Source of the DNA: Desmodesmus armatus
Lineage: Eukaryota; Chlorophyta; Chlorophyceae; Sphaeropleales; Scenedesmaceae
Length of the DNA stretch: 64,000 nt
Direction: 5' to 3'
Assembly (NCBI GenBank): GCA_007449985.2
Contig: VIIQ02000698.1
Coordinates: forward strand, 131,501 to 195,500
The notes beneath the pieces are model-generated. The model was not told the DNA's origin, did no database searches, and saw only the letters and a program-made list of their open reading frames with translations. The position numbers were made by a program, and so were the translations under genes. Position 1 is the first letter of the stretch, and each line of letters starts with the position of its first letter. Positions 56,265 to 64,000 of this stretch are shown here, piece after piece.

Positions 56265-59200
56265 ATGAGGGTCTGTTTGGCTCTTGCCCTGAGTCTTGCC
56301 AGCTTTTTGCTGGCCGGGGCTGCAGAGCTGAACATGAGGGATCCCCTGGATTATCCCAATATGCTTTCTGCACCAATAGGTAGGTGTTTGTGTAGCTTGA
56401 TCGCACAGTTGGGTGTTCGCGAACACCCTCACGAGCCGTGTTTTGGCGGGACCGTGCTACAACGCCATGCCCTCCTGCTGAAGCAACTGATTCTATTTGC
56501 AGGTTATAACCCAAGACAATCTGGAGCATTGAGGCAAGGCAGGATCCCAAAGCGCTACATCGTCAGGATGAAGAGGCACAAAGGCCTTGACCTTGACAGT
56601 GCTGTCATCAGGTGCGGGCAGGGGCAGCTGTTAATAAAACAAGGAGCCGAACTATACTGAAGCTTGATTTTGCGCTACAAGCATGCCACAGACGCACATG
56701 CTGGGCTGTGCTGACCAATTTGCATCGACATCACCTTTGATCAATGGCAAGCACGCACACCGCCTCATGCACGTGACACCTGCTCACTGCCTTGCACCAC
56801 CCTACAGGCTGCTGAGCAAGACCAAAGTCAGCATCGCAGCAGCAGACGGAGGCAGCAGCAACAGCACAGTCAGTACCGCCAGCCTGTCAGCAAAGGGGGC
56901 AAAGCTGCGCAACACATACGACAGCAAGCACATGAGCGGCTTTGTGCTGGACCTGCCAGATGGTGTGGATGAGGAAGAGGCTATCAGCAAGCTGAATGCA
57001 CACGATGATGTTGTTAAGGTGGTGCCTGATACATGGGTGGGCATTGCAGGAGCAGCAGGTGAGGACAATGGTTCTGCTTAGCAGCAGAGCTGCAGGGCAG
57101 CAGGGCAGCGAAGCAGCAGGCAGCAGCAACACTGTATGTTTCTATTGCCTGCTACCAAGGGGTCAGGCATGCGGCCTAGTGCACCCTTGATTGCTGTTGG
57201 GCGTGGTGTGTACATGCCAGTCCATGCAGGCAGTGCTAGCTATGTGCTTGTGCGGCTCACCGTGTGGCCTATAGCAGCGGTTGTTCAGTGTACCTTGCCA
57301 GCAACAATCAGCAGCAGTGCAGCTCACGTAGGCCCTACATACCATATTGCACCTGTAGCTGTGAAGTTCACTCATGTTAGTCATTCTTCTTCACCGCAGA
57401 GACGAGACACCAACCAGAATACTGACTTCCGGAAACAGTCAGCATTTGACCGCCTTGCAACTACCATGCTGTACCACTTGGTAACTGACGCTCGTGGCAG
57501 CTTGGAGCCCATGCGGCCTGCCTGGATGCGCTGACAGACTGCCACCCTTCTCCTCACCCTGTACGTCTGCTCCTTCCTGCAGCTCGCATGCCTCATTCTG
57601 CTGAGGCTACCCCCAACCTGGTGCGCATCAATGCCATCATGGGTGTGAAGAGCAACATGCGCGCCAGCAGGGCCCTCATCCAGTCAGCCAGCACCCAGGA
57701 CGTGGTAGTCGGCCTCATTGACACAGGCTGTGACGTCACTAACAAGAACCTCAACATTGTGGGAGGAATTGACTTCACAAGTGACGACAGCTACGGTTTG
57801 GACGGCAACGGTCACGGCACACACGTGGCAGGTGAGAGAGGCTCCGTTTTGGGGACAGCTGCTGACTGATGGAGCACCTTGTTCGCTGAAGTAGCTACTT
57901 GCCAGCACAGGCAAGGCCCTGAATGTTACCTTTGTGATCAGTGCGCTAGTGCCCCTACATCGACTGCACAGTACAAGTCACAACAACAGTGGCTGTGTGG
58001 GCGCTGCTAGGCTGTGTCCAACTGCTACGTGTTGGTGCCGCACGCCAAGCTGTTCGTGCACTCAAGAATCATGCCGCTCTGTCAGCACTAGCCATTCTGG
58101 TGTGCTTGACAGAACAAAGCATCATCTGCACCTTGATCAGCAGCTGCAGCCATTGTTACGGCATTGACATCACCCACACACAAGCCATGTGTCAGCACAC
58201 ACATGTGCACACTTCCCAGTGCAGAACACAACCTTGGCCTGCACCCTCTGCTGCCACCACTGCAACTGCATTTGCAGGTATCCTGGGCTCTCGCGGCCAG
58301 AACAAGGGTATTGTGGGCATGTACCCCAACGTGCAGCTCTTCTGCCTGAAGGTCCTCGGGGCCTCAGGTCAGGGCACTATGGGCACAGTGGTGACTGCCC
58401 TGACATGGGTGGCTGAGAACGGCCGCGATAACAACATCCGTGTCGTGAACCTCAGCTTGTCTGGCGAGCCAAACGATGAGGTCTGCGAGGCGATCACTGC
58501 TGTCGTCAAGCAGGGTATTACGGTCGTCGCAGCCGCAGGCAACAACGGAAAGGATATGTCGCATTTTGCTCCCGGCAACTGCAAGGACGCGCTGGTCGTG
58601 ACGGCGATGACTGACTTTGACGGCCGCGAGGGCGGTCGCAGGGGCTTCGACCCTAACTCCGGAGAGGTCGATGACACTGCTGCATCGTTCAGCAACTACG
58701 CTGGCAAGGGCAGGCCCTCCAACATGGTTTCCGCACCAGGTAATGCTGGATGTATCAATGCTCCATTAGCAGCTGAGTAGTTGGGTCTACACACATGCAG
58801 CAGCGCAAGGAGCATTGCATGCAGGCACACTTGCATGCATGTACAGAATACCACATGCGCTGTCAGCTGGGCTGCAGTACTGCACCAGCACTCCCGCAAA
58901 ACATGCTCCATTGCAAAGGGCTGCCTGAGACGTCTGCCTGGCCTGCTCACAAGCTGCCCCTCACCCTACTGCTGCTACCGCCCTGCAGGCACCCGCATCC
59001 TGAGCTACCTTCCAGCCTACAAGTGCCTCGACAGCGCCTCCAACTGCATCCGCGGCACCCCCAACTTGGCCTATCTGTCCGGCACGAGCATGGCGACACC
59101 CATCATCTCAGCACAGGTGGCTATGTGCTACGAAAAGGGGCTCTGCAGCAGCGAGACTGCCAGCGAAGCCAGCAAGATCACACGTGCGACCTACAGCTAC

Positions 59201-59299
59201 AACAAGGCGAACCGATCGTATGGATACAAGGGCGACCCGCTGAACCGGCCCATTGCTGGGAAGTACTATGGGTACCTGGTGTATGGAAATGCGTTCTAA
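56265..59299 (+). CDS. Secreted subtilisin-like serine protease 2 (S8 family)
   Basis: Six exons (56265..56379, 56503..56611, 56808..57058, 57583..57831, 58278..58739, 58989..59299) join in frame to 498 aa. A signal peptide (CLALALSLASFLLAGAAE) precedes an I9-like propeptide (RIPKRYIVRMKRHKGLD ... MSGFVLDLPDGVDEEEAI, DDVVKVVPD). The triad is Asp205 (LIDTGCD), His236 (NGHGTHVAG) and Ser429 (SGTSMATP); the oxyanion Asn is in AAAGNNGKD. It is a paralogue of the upstream subtilase: the tail GDPLNRPIAGKYYGYLVYG and the phase-1 intron just before the GTRILSYL/GRLILSTW block are shared, but one internal intron differs in position. Its propeptide has a Ser/Ala-rich insert (about residues 90-110) not seen in the first. 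Confidence 0.93.
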
Positions 59300-61310
59300 G
59301 GTGTGTGGGTGTGATTGGGTGTGTGGCGCATGGGTGCGGCTTGTGGGTGGAGACCCCCACGGTGGATTCTGAAGCCTTCAGGCCCTGAGGGCGGGCAGGT
59401 GTCGCCCAATCAAGCAGGAGGAGGCTTTGCGGCGGTCGGGGGTAAGGTCAACTGTGTGCATTTTGTTCCGCTTTTCTTCGTGGGAGGTCAACTGTGTGCA
59501 TTTTGTTCCGCTTTTCTTCGTGGGGGGCAAGGTTTGGTGCCCACCAGCCTGAAAGGAGAGCATTCTGCCTCACAAAAGGCGTGCACTGCAGCTGCTGCAA
59601 TGCTGTAGGGTGTTCTGGGCTGAGAGGTGTTGCCACTGCAGCCTTTCAGCCCCACCCACCAATGCGGCCATTGATTCATCGGCGGCAGCTGCAGGTGTGC
59701 CTTTTGTGAAGCAGCAGGCTAAGGGTGTGTCTCAGCACAAGCGCCAGCAGGCAGCACATGATCTGCTGCTGGTACAGCTGCGGCTTGCTTTTGATGCACG
59801 GCAACTAGTCCTGAAACTGGCTTGTCAAGGCGCCGCCTGAGGGTATGTTTGTGGTGCGAGCACTTGCATGCACCGTCTGCTTTGGGAATTGCCAGCGTTC
59901 TGGACTGTCTTGCAAACCCCTAGTGTTCCGTAAAGTGCCAAGTGCAGCAGCGGCACGCGGTGCTCGCCGCCTTAGTACAGTTACAGTGTTTGGCACGCAA
60001 AGCCGTGCCATCCGCAAGGGAGCCAGGGGCTCATGGGGATCTCTTAGGTATTATGGGGAAGCTCTTAGGTATTACCCTACACCTTCGTGAGGACAATTGG
60101 GGGGTTCTGCCTTTGCCTGGCCAGAGTCCCCTCAGGACTGTTGCTGCAGCATGCATTCGTGCTGTAGCTGTGCTGTAGGTTTTTACTTTTGTAGACGGGC
60201 AACAGTATTGTCACAGATACTGAGTGTCTGCATTATAGTAGCAAGTATTTGATAAGCAGCCCCTCGCTGAAAGATTGCGAGGCCCTTGTGCATGCAGACA
60301 TGCACCACCCACTTAGGGACGAACGCATGTGGGTTTTGGGTTTGTATTTCAGGTTTGGGAAGAGCCCCATGGTCCATCCTATTGATCCCTGGGCTGGTAA
60401 AGGACACTGGGGCGTGTCTGAACCCCACAAATGCTGCAAGCATGCTGTCTTGCTGTCAGCCACTGTTGACTGCAAGCTGTAGCTGCAGCTCTCTACTGAA
60501 ATATGTAGAGCAATCGTTGATTTCTGCAACAGCCATCTGCTGCAAATGCAGGTCCACTGTATGCTGCAGCTCACTTTTCTGTTTTTTTTGTTTTGGATGG
60601 CTAGCTATCTGCCAAAGACCTGGGCTGAAAGATGCCTAGGAGCCAATCCCTGCAGGGCGGCAAAGGGCTGGGGCTGCGCTGACGTGCCGCGGCATACCTG
60701 GCACACTGCCTGACGTACGGGGCGTATCCGGCACATTGTATGATAGACGTGATGCATTGCCTCTTACGGGGTGTGCTGGCGTTCATATCAGTGTTTATCA
60801 CTCTCTCAAGTTGGTGGCTGGCCTGGTGCTGAGCAGTCGGGCGGCAGCTTGGCTGTACAGTTTTTGGTGGTGCCATGGCACAAGGTGCTTCACTCTGGTT
60901 GAACATACTATCATCAGCATCTGCTGTAAGTCAGGGACGGTGACTGAGCAGACCAAGACCTTGGGCAGACGCACCCTTCTGCTTGCACCAGGGTACTGAG
61001 GGTGTGGTGAATCAACCGCAATCAAACTGTCAGGCGGCAGTGTCTAGAACGCAGTGCAGGTGCTCAAACTCCTCGAGTATAACGCTCACGCTGGTTGTCT
61101 GAGAAAAGGTGTAGGAAGCGGCCATGATGCGCAAACGGTTTGCAGAGGAGTGGATGTCACAGTCACACCCGTCACATCAGGTTTAGGCTGAGGGTTCTCC
61201 ACAGAGTGCTGGTAATGTTGCAGAGCAACCTCAAACACTCACAGCTTTTCCATTGAGAACGTCACAACTCTTGCAACAGCAGTGGAAGCACGCCCTCTGA
61301 ATCTGAGCAA
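59300..61310. other. Gap with a possible terminal exon
   Basis: About 2 kb between subtilase 2 and the membrane-protein gene. A plus-strand open stretch ending at 59840 (HDLLLVQLRLAFDARQLVLKLA) has an amphipathic, coding-like end and could be the last exon of an unrecognised gene. Otherwise nothing was found. Confidence 0.35.
59448..59527 (+). repeat. 40-bp direct repeat, two copies
   Basis: tcaactgtgtgcattttgtt and the following ccgcttttcttcgtgggagg occur at 59448 and again at 59488, nearly identical, just downstream of subtilase 2. Confidence 0.95.
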
Positions 61311-61984
61311 ATGGCTGAGTTCAAAGCAGACCATGGGTGCCCCGCAAGCTTCAAGCTGTTTGCACATGTACTACAGAAGGGCTTCGAGGCTGGAGGGTTG
61401 ATAGGCGGAGGCCTGGTTGTGCCCGCTACAGCAGCATACACCACTTATGTGAAGAAGGACAAGGTGGATGTTTTGGAGCTGGCACAGAATGCAGCATTCA
61501 GCTGCTTGGCTGGAGTGGGCCTGTCTGGTGAGCAGCAGTCGCCTCGTGCTGTTCGTTTGAGTTGAAGGCCTGCATTGAGTATATGCAGCAACAGTGTGGC
61601 GCTGTGGGCCCTGTGCATCGATGCGTGCCATTGATCCAGACACACGTCACCGGAGGGATGTGTTTTCGCCGTCATGGGCAGGCGCGGGTGCTTGAAGGTG
61701 TCCGATAACGTATTTGTGGATATGTGCGGTGCAAATGTGCTATGACGAGGCACCACATGGGCGACACAGCACAGCAGCAGATCGTTCTGCAGGCCAGCAG
61801 GTATTGCAGGCCAGCAGATCCTGGCAGACAGCAGTGCTTCCTGCAACACACGCTACATGTCATGCGTATTGATGTTTGCAATTTGTTCTAGCACAGTAGT
61901 GGGTGCTGTTCCAGCGGGGGTCAACTTGCCAGCTTCTCCTGCTCATGGTGCCCCACCCCCTCCCTCATCAGCACCTCCCTCGCG

Positions 61985-62019
<35 letters not shown>

Positions 62020-63100
62020 CTATTACGCAGCCTTGATGGGTTCCATCAAGATCCTGCAGATGGACAAGGAGGGTGTTGAGGACCGAGTGTACAGGCTGCA
62101 CTACAACACCTCACAGAAGCGCACAGACACCTTCTCAGCGGTAAGCTTAGCTCTTGCACTGGCCCATGGGCTGCTGAGAGGCTGGGCACTCGCTGAGCAG
62201 AACACCAGCGAACTTTTCGCATCTCTGCTTGTGCAGCAGGCAGCCAATCACCTGGCCATAAGCGCGCTGGGGGCACCTGCTACTAGCAGGTGATGGGTGT
62301 CAACAAGGCATGCCTCAAACCTTACTTTTGACCACGGCACCTTGCACCCCCTGCCTAGCCCTGCGCTGCTGGCAGTACAGTACTGGTACCAGAGGCAGTA
62401 GCTGAGGTGGGTGCAGCTCTACGTTATGATGCGTACTCCACTTCCCTCGGCCTCCCACAGCCCTTATGGGTTACATCATGATCCATGACTCATCACGGCC
62501 TCCCACAACCCTTGTGCTGGCTGTGGCTTGGTGCTTGTGTCGCACGTTGGTGCTGGCCTTGGCCTGGCAGCTGCTGGCTACCTGCTGAAGTGCCTGCTCT
62601 CTCTCACTGTGATGTTCTCTATTTTTCTGTTGCCAACCCACAAACGTCACGCTGGTGCTTGTGTCGCACGTTGGTGCTGGCCTTGGCCTGGCAGCTGCTG
62701 GCTACCTGCTGAAGTGCCTGCTCTCTCTCACTGTGATGTTCTCTATTATTCTGTTGCCAACCCACAAACGTCACGCTGGTGGTGGTGTTGCAGGTTGGCG
62801 CTGGCCTTGGCCTGGCAGCTGCTGGCTACCTGCTGAAGTGCCTGCTCTCTCTCACTGTGATGTTCTCTATTTTTCTGTTGCCAACCCACAAACGTCACGC
62901 TGGTGCTTGTGTTGCAGGTTGGTGCTGCCCTGGGCCTGGCAGCTGCTGGCTACCTGCTGAAGGATGAGAAGGCAGTCAAGCCGCTGCACTTCCTGGGAGG
63001 GGCCGGCGTGGGCGCAGCCAGTGGGGTGCTGCTGCACATGCTGACACGCCCTGTGGACCAGAAGGCACCCAACAAGATGATGCACGAGCTGCGCAACTAA
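61311..63100 (+). CDS. Small multi-pass membrane protein, family not assigned
   Basis: Three exons (61311..61527, 62031..62140, 62918..63100) join in frame to 169 aa. The chain holds glycine/alanine-rich hydrophobic segments typical of membrane helices: FEAGGLIGGGLVVPATAAY, then FSCLAGVGLSGALMGS after a charged loop, and after a soluble part VGAALGLAAAGYLL and FLGGAGVGAASGVLLHML. The soluble part (QMDKEGVEDRVYRLHYNTSQKRTDTFSA) looks conserved in type, with an RxYRLxYN-like core. The layout (two hydrophobic pairs around that core) resembles small eukaryotic DUF-type organelle membrane proteins, but I cannot name the family. The last exon's 5' end is the origin of a 124-bp tandem repeat upstream, so more than one 3' splice site is available. 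Confidence 0.75.
62529..62961 (+). repeat. 124-bp tandem repeat containing the start of the last exon
   Basis: Units start at about 62529, 62653, 62777 and 62901 (the last partial); the word ggcctggcag recurs at 62561, 62685, 62809 and 62933, exactly 124 bp apart. Each unit contains the first 45 bp of the final exon (GTTGGTGCTGG...CTGAAG) plus following intron-like sequence. The acceptor is intact (gttgcag) in units 3 and 4 but altered (gtcgcac) in units 1 and 2. Confidence 0.96.
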
Positions 63101-64000
63101 GGGGCTGCACTCACGTCATCATGACGTCATCCTGGTGATCATGAGTGCAGATTGAGCTGAGCAATCTGCATTGGAGCATCGGAGCACGCAAGGGGGATGG
63201 GTGGTGAACCAAGACGGCCAGGGTGCCTGGGGCAGCAGCAGGGACTGCCATCCATGTACATGACATGTTGGCTGTAGCCTTTGCTTGGGGTGAGGTTTTC
63301 AGGAAGGTCTTATGAGCCTGAGGCTGACTGCATGGCTGGCTGATGTGTTAGATACGCAGCTGGGTGTTGTGGCTGCAACGGTTGTGACTGTGGTGTTGTC
63401 TGGGTCAGCGCGGGCAAGATGTGGGCACTTGCTGCGCGGTGTGTTCAGTGGTTCGCTGTGGCAGAGGGCTTGCACAGCATGGTCTAGGGGGATGATGACC
63501 GGTGGGCATGGTGCACAGGTGCATGGTGTTGCTGCCCGTCCAGCATTGATAGGCCGTGACACAGGGCGTACCCGCAGCATCATAGAGGGGGTTGATTGCA
63601 GTTATGTTCGCCTGCTGCCTTTGTGCATACGCATTTGTTGTGGTGCCCAAGTTATTCAGGTGTGGCTGTCAGGGGTTTGAGGCTTCTGGACAAGTTCCAA
63701 CTGTGCTGTTATGCAGCCCTGGTGTGCTAGAACCCTGGCAGGGCTCATCAATATACGGTTTTTCGTGCTGTGGTGTGCAACCGGGCAACAGACTGCAAAT
63801 GATGCTGACCATGGCCGATGTAAAAAGCCCGCAAGGCAATGCATCTGTACTCAGCAAAAGTACTCTGCTTGTGCTGCCTTGACAGCAGTGATGTGCGCTG
63901 TACTTTTGTCATGTTCACCCCTGAATATTGCTTGCTGAGCATTGTGACTCATAAATGTGCTTGATTGCAAGCAGATAAGCTTGACAGGCTCTCATCACAC
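63101..64000. other. 3' flank with an inverted repeat
   Basis: Directly after the stop codon lies an inverted repeat: ctgcactca (63105-63113) pairs with tgagtgcag (63142-63150), enclosing two catgacgtcat-like palindromic words. The rest of the interval to the window end has no recognised gene. Confidence 0.5.

Noticed and set aside
1..64000. tRNA, rRNA, CRISPR arrays, viral or bacterial operon content
   Set aside because: No tRNA B-box in a foldable context, no regularly spaced repeat-spacer pattern other than the minisatellite, and introns throughout the recognisable genes except the single-exon CRM gene.

Overview
The window looks like nuclear DNA of a green alga (core chlorophyte). Genes are split into many short exons by GT-AG introns, most acceptors read (c)tgcag, coding exons are fairly GC-rich, CAG/CTG runs are common, and the gene set fits a photosynthetic unicell (plastid-type CRM/YhbY protein, FUN14 protein, OSCA-type channel). 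No operon, CRISPR array, rRNA or tRNA was found. Gene models were built by hand by joining exons whose splice phases agree. Most close exactly in frame, but none has transcript support.

Layout. 1-2.5 kb (-): 5' part of an OSCA/CSC1 (DUF221) channel gene running off the left edge. 3.1-8.8 kb (-): 12-exon membrane-anchored PhoD-like phosphatase with a 67-bp minisatellite in one intron. 9.5-10.1 kb (-): CRM/YhbY RNA-binding protein, divergent from a macro-domain gene at 10.7-13.5 kb (+). 13.5-17.7 kb: gene-poor, with palindromes, a diverged duplicated segment, an unassigned two-exon gene and a frameshifted fragment. 17.7-20.2 kb (-): fatty acyl reductase-like gene with a changed active-site tyrosine. 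20.7-22.4 kb (-): low-complexity protein. 22.6-30.1 kb (+): 17-exon OCRL-type inositol polyphosphate 5-phosphatase with ASH and RhoGAP-like domains. 31.9-32.8 kb (-): Yippee-like protein. 34.0-36.1 kb (+): FUN14 protein with an EF-hand-like loop. 37.2-38.7 kb (-): secreted Cys-rich protein. 39.0-39.3 kb: small element with long terminal inverted repeats. 41.1-44.3 kb (-): zinc-finger protein with an apparent frameshift. 47.0-50.0 kb (-): NT-C2 (EEIG1/EHBP1-type) protein. 50.8-54.0 and 56.3-59.3 kb (+): two related secreted subtilases in tandem. 61.3-63.1 kb (+): small membrane protein whose last exon start is tandemly repeated.

These genes do not form one pathway. Loose themes are phosphate and phosphoinositide metabolism (PhoD, OCRL-type), membrane and lipid proteins (OSCA, FAR, FUN14, NT-C2) and secreted proteins (subtilases, the Cys-rich protein). 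The most unusual structural signal is a set of three local tandem duplications that each span an exon-intron junction (27.5, 28.3 and 62.5-62.9 kb) and so copy splice sites.
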